Below, one piece after another: positions 17,501 through 24,922 of a DNA stretch of 43,211 nucleotides. Position numbers and translations under genes: made by a program. The DNA is from CAYPNF01 sp964411985 (GTDB lineage Bacteria; Verrucomicrobiota; Verrucomicrobiia; Limisphaerales; J093). How positions within the stretch are numbered: the stretch's first letter is position 1; every line of letters starts with the position of its first letter. The stretch is taken from the NCBI GenBank assembly GCA_964411985.1, contig CAYPNF010000063.1, positions 1 through 43,211 on the forward strand, written 5' to 3'. The notes beneath the pieces are model-generated. The model was given only the letters and a program-made list of their open reading frames with translations, made no database searches and had not been told where the DNA came from.

Positions 17501-17688
17501 TGCACGTCATCGCTCCCGGGGCCGGCGCGGGGGGTTCGGGCATTGAAGGTGCCCCCGCCGTTCAGCACTTCGTGACCTTTGCCGGCTTTCTGGACGCTCC
17601 CCCAGCCGAAACCATGGACCGAATCCAGGCCACGCTGGATTTGAATCATTCCGCTGAGGTGCGGGTGCATGCTGTCCAAAGCCGCTGA
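14563..17688 (+). CDS. Secreted GH20-type beta-N-acetylhexosaminidase with long C-terminal region
   Basis: A 1041-residue product from the ATG at 14563, chosen because it gives a signal peptide (about 1-29). An alpha/beta GH20b-like domain (about 35-155, with YSLDVRPHEIVCAAKEPAGLFYG in pieces) precedes the TIM barrel (about 165-520). The catalytic Asp-Glu pair is D308-E309 in CCDETDG. WGDIILQHP and LLTWGYDA follow, as expected for barrel strands. GH20 enzymes release GlcNAc or GalNAc from glycan ends by substrate-assisted catalysis. From about residue 655 to the end is a beta-rich region I cannot assign, containing WLEVLLNEPTMVYWDFDD, which may be a glycan-binding or accessory module. It converges with the GH5-like gene, with 24 bases between the stops. 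Confidence 0.85.
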   Translation: MNASCLRIGWIVCLVACLSLWGLAPQVCSEGIQDLRLVPFPKRVDLGDGRFDFGADLTLEIFEGHGELPFPLLNAELQRAGLREMGIGRRTAKVPAFRIAAQNGTLVLPSLPETTSTESYSLDVRPHEIVCAAKEPAGLFYGLQTLCQLVRANRRGSSIPCLQIRDWPSLRYRCFQDDLTRGPSSTLETLKFEASLASSLKLNLMTYYMEYQFAFKKHPEIGPTNGSLTAEDLAALVAHAKPLQIDVLGNQQSFGHFGNILRHDRYASLRETSDVLTPAREETYQLLDDLYSEVCPHLPFPWFNVCCDETDGLGTGPSKELASRIGVGGVYVKHIQRVHDLLRDRHQKRMMMWGDIILQHPGNLADLPKDTILLTWGYDARPSFDDQILPFAKAGFDFFVCPGVSDWSRILPDFGVAITNIHNFVRDGTQRGAMGMINTDWQDDGESLKAVKWHADAWAAECAWNASTTPIEAFHRRVGAVLFGEPGDEFGRAVDLLVRAHRLPGMKGMMNARFWEYDFTPKGAPATIRANATGLLEIVRPAIQHLETCRHQAICNQHLLEVLLFGAKRMEFMGQRMLDGLQAAQGYEEARQAPGKPNLSQVEGLLRKNRDTYQQLGREFARLWLAESRPYALDWTLQRYTNVLNHFDTLLGKLQAAENASSTGQPLPPADEIGLTVARVSLRKANPATSVKESVYADARWEDPSATHRLGLVVQAGPTDRFDLPVELELKLTNHAAATPVRAFRLSTNGPPHEILAQLDPLDSQGRFRLVLVLTGPLPRASQAAVHLYFGLAQVPTLLAAAVRTGEAANGMRWMENDRVRLLLGPEGAHIYRWEIKSAANRDLSMPGESGWHGFSDLSPYRSSPYELTCRSPGPAMVEYQATDPSGHTKVFRLYGGASWLEVLLNEPTMVYWDFDDPKNFASDGPTPGQWCFSDGRSGPVGREADGVPAQVKAPNTYWGMKYNSTRLAVGLVTPETATLHVIAPGAGAGGSGIEGAPAVQHFVTFAGFLDAPPAETMDRIQATLDLNHSAEVRVHAVQSR

Positions 17689-17712
17689 CAGCCGCGTTGG
17701 GTGTCATCACGA

Positions 17713-19368
17713 CTATTTCACCCGAATCGGATCCGCCCAGGTACCCCGGTAGAGGTATTTTTGGCCGTAGATTGTCTTCGTGAACTTGCCGTGACGGATG
17801 TCCGCGCCCGCATAGAGAGCCAGCATCACACTCCGGTCAGGCACCTGGTAACTGGTGGAGAAAGCCTGAACGCCTTGCTTGGGGTCCAGCGGGGCAGTGT
17901 GGTCTTCCGGGGAATCCCATCCCTTGTGAGCCGAAAAGGAGTAGCGAAGCGTGTTCCCCAAGGTGAACTCGGGTGTGTTTTTCACTTCAATAGCCATGGC
18001 CAGCTCCTTGGTATTGTCCAGAGTTGTGGCGGGACATCTCAACTCCAGCGTGGGCCATTGGATTGGGTCTTTGCCGGTGAGAACTACGATGCTCTCCTCT
18101 TTCAGCAGACGCCCCTTCCCATCATACGCTTCGATGATGAACTCCCGGTCTTTTAGGTTTTCCCCTGGAAAAGACAGTTTTCCAGCATAGTGACCGCGCG
18201 CGTCTGGCTTGCCTTGGAGCAGGATGCCATCGAGGTAAATGATGCGCAGCATCTTCACGTCGGGTTGGGCGAAGATCTCCACGGGAACTTCGTTCTGGTA
18301 GAACTGCTGGTTTTTGGGTGAAACCACGAGCGCCCGATTGTACCGCGTTAGGGCGTGCCAGACGGGTCGCGCGTAGCCCACCCGGTCCTGGAGATTCCGG
18401 TAGCCGAAGAAGCCAAACCACTCCTCCGGGGCGTCGTTGTGCACCGCCGGTTCGCCCCCTTTCCACCAACCGTCAGCGAAGTAGAACGGGCACAGGCCCG
18501 TGGCACCCGAATCAAGGATGTCGCGATAGTACTGGGTGAGGGCTTTGGCCTGCCCCTGAAGGGTGTTGCCGCCGTAGAAGGGATGCCACTCGGCGCGTGA
18601 AACCGATCGTCCAAACTCGGTGAGGATCGCCGGCTTGTTGCCCCGGTAGCTCTCGGTCACCATGCGCATGGCATTCGCAAAGCCGTGGGTGAAGTTGTGG
18701 CCGTCGTGGTAGTCGTAGGCATTCCGGGCGTAGACATCGAACACGTTCATGTCAACCCACTCGCCCACGTCGGCGTTGTTCGAGATCGTGACAGGGATTC
18801 CCGGGTGCAGCTCGTGGATTAGCTCTACCGCCCGCCGCCAGAGGTTCAAGGTTGCCTGCCCGCCCACCTTGCAGAGGTGCTCCGGCATCGGCTCGTTCAT
18901 GATGAGGTAGGTCACGATGCAATCGTACTTATGGGAGTACGCCAGGGCCTGCCGGATGATCCCCAGATCCTTCTCGATGACTTTGGGATCCGCAAAGTCT
19001 TCGTCCGGCCCCAGCCAAATCCCGAAAACGACCTTCAAGCCAGAGTTCTGCACCAACCGGAGTTCCTCCTCAGGGAGCGCCTTCCAGGTCCGAATGCCGT
19101 TGAACCCGGCGGCCTTGATCAGTCCAAACTCGCGCCACATCAACTTCCGGTCACCGGCATTTTGGAGCGGGGTTTCACCGGGCCGAGCACCAGGTTCATA
19201 ACCGATTGCATTAAGAAGGAACTTCTGCCCGTCGAGATAGTACCAGCCGTCCTTCAGTTCGATGCGATTTCGGGTTGGGGCGGCCGCGACTGCGGAGTGA
19301 ATGCCGATACCACCGCAGAGGAGGCTACTGGAGAGCAAAAGGCAGATGATTCGAGTGCTCATAGGCAT
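17713..19368 (-). CDS. Secreted clan GH-A (GH5/GH2-like) glycoside hydrolase
   Basis: A 551-residue protein from the ATG at 19368 (ATG 19362 is equally possible), with a signal peptide (about 5-29). The TIM barrel (about 45-335) shows FNGIRTWKALP, LKVVFGIWLG, the acid/base motif MNEP (E159) and the nucleophile motif LTEFGRS (E251), the two glutamates of clan A retaining enzymes. A C-terminal beta region (about 345-551) follows. It is related in layout to GH5 or GH2-type barrels and to beta-1,3-glucanosyltransferase-like proteins; the substrate cannot be told from sequence. It is divergent from grpB (181 bases) and convergent with the GH20 gene. Confidence 0.82.
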   Translation of the reverse strand: MPMSTRIICLLLSSSLLCGGIGIHSAVAAAPTRNRIELKDGWYYLDGQKFLLNAIGYEPGARPGETPLQNAGDRKLMWREFGLIKAAGFNGIRTWKALPEEELRLVQNSGLKVVFGIWLGPDEDFADPKVIEKDLGIIRQALAYSHKYDCIVTYLIMNEPMPEHLCKVGGQATLNLWRRAVELIHELHPGIPVTISNNADVGEWVDMNVFDVYARNAYDYHDGHNFTHGFANAMRMVTESYRGNKPAILTEFGRSVSRAEWHPFYGGNTLQGQAKALTQYYRDILDSGATGLCPFYFADGWWKGGEPAVHNDAPEEWFGFFGYRNLQDRVGYARPVWHALTRYNRALVVSPKNQQFYQNEVPVEIFAQPDVKMLRIIYLDGILLQGKPDARGHYAGKLSFPGENLKDREFIIEAYDGKGRLLKEESIVVLTGKDPIQWPTLELRCPATTLDNTKELAMAIEVKNTPEFTLGNTLRYSFSAHKGWDSPEDHTAPLDPKQGVQAFSTSYQVPDRSVMLALYAGADIRHGKFTKTIYGQKYLYRGTWADPIRVK

Positions 19369-19549
19369 GGCTAAAGCTGGCTTCCGAACGACATTAGTTT
19401 ATCCCTCATGGAAGGTCGATGCAAATTCCAGGTCCCAGGGGTCCCACGAATCAGATCTACGGACACCACCCCGCGCCCTTGGAGAGTCTCCAACCGACAA
19501 CAGGCCTTCCGTTGACAGGCGAACCGGCATCACCCTATATCTGAGCCGC

Positions 19550-20167
19550 ATGGGTAATGCCGAAACCCCGCACTACCGGAACCCGGAACCCGCTTCCTCG
19601 GAGGAGCGGATCCGCTGTGTCACGGTGGGTACACCAGCCGAGCTCAACGGCCCGGTGACGCTGGCAGGGCACAACCCCGAGTGGCCCAGGCAGTTCGCGG
19701 AAGAGGCGCAACGCATCCGTAGTCTGCTTCAGGAACGCGCCCTCCGGATCGAACACGTGGGATCCACCTCCGTGCCTGAACTCGTAGCCAAGCCGATCAT
19801 CGATATCTTGCTCGTGGTGGCGAACTCCGCTGACGAGGTATCGTATTTGCCTCTGCTTGAAAGTGCGGGATACAAATTGCGGATTCGCGAGCCTGACTGG
19901 CACGAGCACCGTATGTTCAAGGGTCTGGGAGTCGATATCAACCTCCACGTCTTCACGGTCGGGTGCGTTGAAATCGAAAGCCTTCTCCTGCTTCGAAACC
20001 ACCTGTGGAACCACCCCGAGGAAAGACAGCGGTACGCCCAGGCCAAAGTGGAATTGGCAAGCCGAGCCTGGAAATACGTCCAAGACTACGCCGACGCCAA
20101 GTCAGAGGTGATTCAGCAAATCCTGGCGCGAGCGCGGATGAGCCTCGTCCGCCAGGAGTTCCCTTGA
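19550..20167 (+). CDS. GrpB family protein (nucleotidyltransferase-like fold)
   Basis: A 205-residue protein from the ATG at 19550; the longer open frame upstream overlaps the divergent gene and is not family-like. Signature segments are HNPEWPRQFAEE (41-52), HVGSTSVPELVAKPIID (69-85) with the GSTS motif, HEHRMFKG (118-125) and INLHVF (130-135). GrpB (UPF0157) proteins resemble the nucleotidyltransferase fold and have no settled physiological role. The length is a little above the usual 170-185 because of an N-terminal extension of about 30 residues. Confidence 0.9.
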   Translation: MGNAETPHYRNPEPASSEERIRCVTVGTPAELNGPVTLAGHNPEWPRQFAEEAQRIRSLLQERALRIEHVGSTSVPELVAKPIIDILLVVANSADEVSYLPLLESAGYKLRIREPDWHEHRMFKGLGVDINLHVFTVGCVEIESLLLLRNHLWNHPEERQRYAQAKVELASRAWKYVQDYADAKSEVIQQILARARMSLVRQEFP

Positions 20168-20333
20168 GTAGATACTGTCGCGAGCTATTGTCCACTCATG
20201 CAGAAACGGACTCGATTGCCTCGGTTGAGAACAAGCGAACCCTAGGGGTCATCTCGATAGTCTACAGTTAACATGTCAGTAACCCCATCACCTTCCCTTC
20301 TTTGTGCCGAAAGTATCCTCTACCCAGTTCCTC

Positions 20334-21050
20334 TTACGTTTGTCGATTTATAGGCCGTACCGGAAGGAACTTGGATCGTCCCAGTAGATTCAGCAAGTCA
20401 CGAGCCTGCTCGTGGTCCTCATCGGCATTCGCATACTCCAGCAGGGCACGCGCGCGGGTGCGGGATTGGTCCAGCCGCGTCGTTTTTAGGAGTTGGAGGA
20501 TCGCAAGCCAGTAATGCGCATTTTCCAAATCACGCTGACAGACGAGATTGGAATCACAGGTGGTCAACTTCTCCAAATGGCGCCTTGCCTCGGCAAGGTC
20601 CTGTCTGGTCCCAAGACCAAACAAGCAACAAAGTCCCACCTGAAGCAAAGCGCCTTTCTCACCCATCGAGAGCGCTTTGCAGTAACAGCGAAACGCCTGC
20701 GATGGCTTGTTTTCGTCCCGATAGATTGTACCCAGGTTGAACGCGGCGGAGGCGCACCCTTGGGCAATAGCCCGCTTTGCCCAGTAGATGGCTCCCTTGT
20801 AGTCACGGTCGCCTCTCTTCCCTGAGCTCAGCATATTGCTCAGCGCAAGTTGCCCCCATTGGTCGCCTTGCTCGGCGGCAAGTGTATACCATCGACGGGC
20901 CTTGGTCTGGTTGGCTCTCACCAGGAGTCTGTCCAAACCGTCCTTTGCCCCTTCTTGGCAATAAAGGCCGACCTCCCATTGGGCCTCCGGCGACCCGGCT
21001 TTTGCTTTGGCCAGTAGGCTTTTCCATCTCCGCTTGGTTGTACGTTCCAT
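20334..21050 (-). CDS. Sel1-like repeat (TPR) protein, cytoplasmic
   Basis: A 238-residue protein from the ATG at 21050 with no signal peptide. Sel1-type repeats of about 36 residues are visible: ARRWYTLAAEQGDQWGQLALSNML, AIYWAKRAIAQGCASAAFNLGTIY and AFRCYCKALSMGEKGALLQVGLCCLFG, each in part. Such repeats bind partner proteins. It starts 30 bases after the stop of the AAA-type ATPase gene on the same strand, so co-transcription is likely, though no family link between the two is known to me. No clear Shine-Dalgarno is seen. Confidence 0.8.
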   Translation of the reverse strand: MERTTKRRWKSLLAKAKAGSPEAQWEVGLYCQEGAKDGLDRLLVRANQTKARRWYTLAAEQGDQWGQLALSNMLSSGKRGDRDYKGAIYWAKRAIAQGCASAAFNLGTIYRDENKPSQAFRCYCKALSMGEKGALLQVGLCCLFGLGTRQDLAEARRHLEKLTTCDSNLVCQRDLENAHYWLAILQLLKTTRLDQSRTRARALLEYANADEDHEQARDLLNLLGRSKFLPVRPINRQT

Positions 21051-21080
21051 AAGGTTTGGTTTCCTCAGAGGACTGGCTAT

Positions 21081-22307
21081 TCATGGCGACACACCCATGC
21101 TGACAGCCCCGGCGAGGAATTCCTCAATGCACAAAAGCCGCGCGTCGGCGCTCAATGGGCGGCTCACTGGAGCCAGCGACACAATCGCGCCCGGCTCAGG
21201 TTTCAACGCGGCGAACTGCTCGCGGAAATGCCGGATCGGCTCCGCCATCTCCACCCGGGGCGTGGCCGAGAGTTTGAACTCGAAAGGATGGAGCCGTGGA
21301 CCGGGGCCTTCGATCAGCAGATCCACTTCCAACCCCGACTTCGTGCGGAGGAAGAAGAGGCGCGGGGTTTCGCCCCGCGCCGCAAACACCTTGAGCGTTT
21401 CCTGCACGCAGAAGTTTTCGAACAGCGGCCCCGCCATCGGCCCCTGCAACAGGTGTGTCTTGTCGCGCAACCCGGTTAGGTAGCACACCAGCCCGGCGTC
21501 GAGAAAATAGACCTTCGGGGCCTTGGTGATCCGTTTGCCCAGGTTGTTGTAATAAGGCGGCAGAAGATAAATGATCCGGCACGCCTCCAGAATGGAAATC
21601 CACCGTTTGATGGTGTTGACGGCCACCCCGGCTTCCGTGGCCAGTGTGGACATGTTCAGCGTCTGCGCGCAGCGAACCGCCAGCAATTGCAGGAAGCGCT
21701 CGAATTCCCGCAGGTTCCCAATGTCATACAAAGACCGTATGTCCCTTTCCAGGTAAGTGCGCACATACGCCCCATACCATCGTGTGGCGTCGAACTTCGG
21801 CTGCAGCACCGGCTCCGGATAGGAACCGCGCAGGCAAGCCTCCGCAAACGCGGCGCGCGGCTCCCCGGCCAAATGCTCCTTGCCCGGACAACGCGTCTTC
21901 TCCTCGAGACCGAAGGGCAGCAACTCCAGTAACCCAATCCGCCCGGCCAGTGTCTCCCCCAGCCCTTTCATCAGGACGAACTGCTGCGAACCCGTCAGGA
22001 TGAACTGGCCCGGCGTGCCGCGTTGGCGGTCCACGCGAAGCTTGAGGCGTGGCAGCAGCGAGGGCGCGTATTGGATTTCGTCAATGACCGCGCGCGGCCC
22101 AGCCGAATCGAGCAGCAGTTCGGGATCGTGCAGCGCCTGCTGGAGCACGAGCGGGTCATCCAGCGTCAGATAGACGTAGTCGGGAAAGACCTGTTGCAGC
22201 AGGGTGGACTTGCCCGACTGGCGCGGCCCGGTCAGCGCGACCGCGGAGAACTGTCCGGCCATCTCTTTCAGCACCGGCTCGATCGAGCGATGGATGTAAG
22301 CTACCAT
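21081..22307 (-). CDS. AAA_14 / DUF4143 family ATPase
   Basis: A 408-residue protein from the ATG at 22307. The Walker A motif is GPRQSGKST (27-35), Walker B is AVIDEIQYAP (about 75-84) and a sensor-like ILTGSQQF follows (about 104-111). The second half is the DUF4143 domain: YVRTYLERDIRSLYDIGN, a winged-helix-like segment STLATEAGVAVNTIKRWISIL, YYNNLGKRITKAPKVYFLDAG, and FELKxS near the end (PFEFKLS), which resembles a nuclease-like DUF4143 tail. This family is widespread and often found near toxin-antitoxin or defence genes, but its function is unknown. The length is normal for the family. Confidence 0.92.
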   Translation of the reverse strand: MVAYIHRSIEPVLKEMAGQFSAVALTGPRQSGKSTLLQQVFPDYVYLTLDDPLVLQQALHDPELLLDSAGPRAVIDEIQYAPSLLPRLKLRVDRQRGTPGQFILTGSQQFVLMKGLGETLAGRIGLLELLPFGLEEKTRCPGKEHLAGEPRAAFAEACLRGSYPEPVLQPKFDATRWYGAYVRTYLERDIRSLYDIGNLREFERFLQLLAVRCAQTLNMSTLATEAGVAVNTIKRWISILEACRIIYLLPPYYNNLGKRITKAPKVYFLDAGLVCYLTGLRDKTHLLQGPMAGPLFENFCVQETLKVFAARGETPRLFFLRTKSGLEVDLLIEGPGPRLHPFEFKLSATPRVEMAEPIRHFREQFAALKPEPGAIVSLAPVSRPLSADARLLCIEEFLAGAVSMGVSP

Positions 22308-22457
22308 GCGGGAAGGAGCCTAAACAGACCGCCAGCCCCGGTCAAATCCAGATTTGCTATATGAAAGCAAATCTGGCCGCATAGGCACCTCAAATCAGGT
22401 GTGCAGACTCCTGAACATGGAAATGTGATTCCCGAAACCCGTATGCCTCAGCGTCTT

Positions 22458-23888
22458 TCACTGTCCCGCCGGCTCGCCGAAGGCATAGAGGGCGGATTCG
22501 GTGCGCAGGTAGAAATGGTTCCCCGCAATCGCCGGCGAAGCGTGGATGCGCTCGCCAAACTCGACCTGGTGCAGAATCTCCGGCTTGTCGCCGCCCGCTT
22601 GGATCACCGTGAGCTTTCCAGGCAACGAAGCCACGTAGATGCGTCCATCCGCAGCCACGGGCGAGGAGTAGTAACTCCCCCCGGCGTTGAGACGCGCCTG
22701 AAGGTAAAAGGCCTTCCCGGTTTGCGCGTCGAAGGACGAAATCATCCCGCCGTTCTTAAGGCAATACAGCCGCCCATCGTAAAGCAGCGGGGACGCCACG
22801 TAAGGCAGACCACGCGTGGACTTCCATGCGATGTGCGATTGGGTGATGTTGCCCCGGCCGCCAGATTTGATGGCCAGCAAGACGTTCTCGCCCTTGGTGA
22901 TCGAAGCCAGGAGCAGGTCGTAATCGGACTTCTCCACCTTGCCGTCGCGGTTCCCATCAAACCCCCGGTAATAGTCGCGGCTGATTTCTTCAAATTCGTC
23001 GAGCGCAATGACACCGTCCTTGTTCTTGTCGTGCTTTTCCAGCATCTCTTCCCAAGTGGCCCAGGGATCATCGGCTTTGCCATCCGACCACGCGGCGAAG
23101 AATAACAAACCGTTCCCTTCGACCGGGGTCGTGCAGGCGCACGCCGTAATGCCATCCACCACCCAATCCTCCTTGCCCGTGGCCAAAGCGTAGCCCTTCA
23201 GGCGCAGTGGACCCGCCACCACCACCTCGTCCACCCCGTGGTTCTTCCAGAGAATCGGGGTACCAAAACTGCCGAAGGAATCCGGCCGCGCCGTTTCCCA
23301 AACCTTCCTCCCCGTGCGCACATCCACGGCCAGCAGCGAGGACTCCTCGTCGCGGTCGCGCACCACCACCAGCAGATTCCCCGAGATCAACGGTGATGCG
23401 GACGTGCCGTAGCCACCAAAACTCAGGGCGATCGGCAAGGGGTGCCGCCAAAGCTCGGTTCCCTTCATGTCGTGGCAGACCAACCCGAACGACCCGAAAT
23501 AGGTCACCACGCGTTCACCATCGGTGACCGGCGTGGAGGACACGGGGCTGCTCTCCGTGCGGTGAAACGTCTCGAGTTTCTCCACCTTCAAGCCGCGCGA
23601 CCAGGCCAGCTTGCCATCCGCGCGCTGATAGCAGCGTGTCTGAAGCTCGTCGTTCTCAAACACGGTCACAAAAAGCTGATCACCCCAGATGCACGGGGAG
23701 GACGGGGAGAACGGCAGCGGCACCTTCCACAACACCCCGTTCGTGGGACCGATCTTGACCGGTGGTTTGGCGTCCACCGCCACGCCAGAACAATTGGGCC
23801 CGCGGAAAGTCGGCCAGACGGGAGTTGCCCCGCGCACCCAGCTTGCCGCAGCAACAAGAATGGAACAGCAGAAAGCGATTGTCTTCAT
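22458..23888 (-). CDS. Secreted PQQ-like beta-propeller protein containing two EF-hands
   Basis: A 476-residue protein from the ATG at 23888 with a signal peptide (1-21). The opening WPTFRGPNCSGVA (25-37) is typical of the Planctomycetes/Verrucomicrobia PQQ-like propeller family (outer-membrane BamB-like fold). Blades are marked by TGRKVWET, ATGKEDWVV and QTGKAFYL. Inserted in the propeller are two calcium-binding EF-hand loops: D287-K-N-K-D-G ending E298, and D311-G-N-R-D-G ending D322. It is last of the three-gene GH38 operon, 37 bases after the kinase stop. No catalytic residues of PQQ dehydrogenases are evident, so the function is probably binding or scaffolding. Confidence 0.87.
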   Translation of the reverse strand: MKTIAFCCSILVAAASWVRGATPVWPTFRGPNCSGVAVDAKPPVKIGPTNGVLWKVPLPFSPSSPCIWGDQLFVTVFENDELQTRCYQRADGKLAWSRGLKVEKLETFHRTESSPVSSTPVTDGERVVTYFGSFGLVCHDMKGTELWRHPLPIALSFGGYGTSASPLISGNLLVVVRDRDEESSLLAVDVRTGRKVWETARPDSFGSFGTPILWKNHGVDEVVVAGPLRLKGYALATGKEDWVVDGITACACTTPVEGNGLLFFAAWSDGKADDPWATWEEMLEKHDKNKDGVIALDEFEEISRDYYRGFDGNRDGKVEKSDYDLLLASITKGENVLLAIKSGGRGNITQSHIAWKSTRGLPYVASPLLYDGRLYCLKNGGMISSFDAQTGKAFYLQARLNAGGSYYSSPVAADGRIYVASLPGKLTVIQAGGDKPEILHQVEFGERIHASPAIAGNHFYLRTESALYAFGEPAGQ

Positions 23889-23925
23889 GCTCAAAGGTGT
23901 TTTGGCCGGAGAAGCCCCATGTCTT

Positions 23926-24912
23926 TCACTGGTTCGGGAAGCTCGGAACACCCCGCCGAAGGTGCTCGATGAAGCCAGGGGAGGGAACGGTACCCGTCAA
24001 CTCCTCCGCCGCCAGGAGCAAGGCACCCAGCACGGGGGGCAGACTGTCGGAAGCCACGGTGGCTCCCGGAAGGATGGCCGTCACGCACTCCAGGAACCGG
24101 TTCCGATAGTAGACGGAGCGATCTAACAGCCCTCCCGTGAGAGCCAGTTCAGGGGCTGACAAATCCAGGGTCTTCGCCACCGCTTGAACCATCTCGGCCA
24201 GGCAACGGACCGCTTCCTCCACTAGGCTCACGGCGACCGCATCCCGGGCCTCGGCGCAACGGAGCACTTCGGGAGCCAAGGCGGCAATCGCCGCGCGCGC
24301 CACCCCTTCGTGGTGGAGCTTCCGGTAGACTTCCAGCAAGTCCTCCAACTGAAGGCCGCTCATCACGACCGCCGACAAGGAGGTTACCGGCCCCCGGTGG
24401 TCGTACGCTTTGGTGGCCGCGACGATCGCCTCTCGCCCCAACCCAAAGGCGCTCCCGGGGTCGCCCAGGAGGTGTCCCCATCCCCCGGCTCGCCATCGGC
24501 GCCCTTGAGAATCACGCCCGAAACAAGCCGATCCTGTGCCCGCAATCACCAGAATCCCCGGCCGTCCAGGAAGGCCACCCGCCAGCGCCGCCACGGCATC
24601 ATTCGCGGAGTGCACGCAACCGGGCTTCGCCAGGCCCGCAGAAATCAGCATCTGGTTTGCAATCTGCACGTCGGAGTCCGATAGAATGCTACCGGACGAC
24701 ATGAAGATGCTGTCCGACGGTTGAGGCGTTTGGCCTATTTGGTTCCAAGCCGTTTTCCACAAGTCGAGCAGGGCGTCCTGGGCAGAGTCCACCCCCAACT
24801 CGGCAAAACTAGTGCAGCCCGAGTGGGCGAATGCCAGAATCGCTCCGGATTCATCCGCCACGACCAACCGGGTGTTGGTTCCACCCGCGTCAATGCCTGC
24901 CACGACCGCCAT
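23926..24912 (-). CDS. N-acetylglucosamine kinase-like protein (BadF/BadG/BcrA/BcrD ATPase family)
   Basis: A 328-residue protein from the ATG at 24912. The ASKHA phosphate-1 motif is IDAGGTNTRLVV (7-18), HSANDAVAAL (101-110) supplies a probable catalytic Asp105, IAGTGS (123-128) is phosphate 2, and GGWGHLLGDPGSAFGLG (143-159) is the family signature of NAGK-type enzymes. LALTGGLL is the adenosine motif. Members phosphorylate GlcNAc (or glucosamine) with ATP in the cytoplasm. The gene begins 10 bases after the GH38 stop, so the two are co-transcribed. This fits salvage of GlcNAc released from glycans, for instance by the GH20 enzyme encoded about 7 kb away. Confidence 0.85.
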   Translation of the reverse strand: MAVVAGIDAGGTNTRLVVADESGAILAFAHSGCTSFAELGVDSAQDALLDLWKTAWNQIGQTPQPSDSIFMSSGSILSDSDVQIANQMLISAGLAKPGCVHSANDAVAALAGGLPGRPGILVIAGTGSACFGRDSQGRRWRAGGWGHLLGDPGSAFGLGREAIVAATKAYDHRGPVTSLSAVVMSGLQLEDLLEVYRKLHHEGVARAAIAALAPEVLRCAEARDAVAVSLVEEAVRCLAEMVQAVAKTLDLSAPELALTGGLLDRSVYYRNRFLECVTAILPGATVASDSLPPVLGALLLAAEELTGTVPSPGFIEHLRRGVPSFPNQ

Positions 24913-24922
24913 GTGAATGCCG

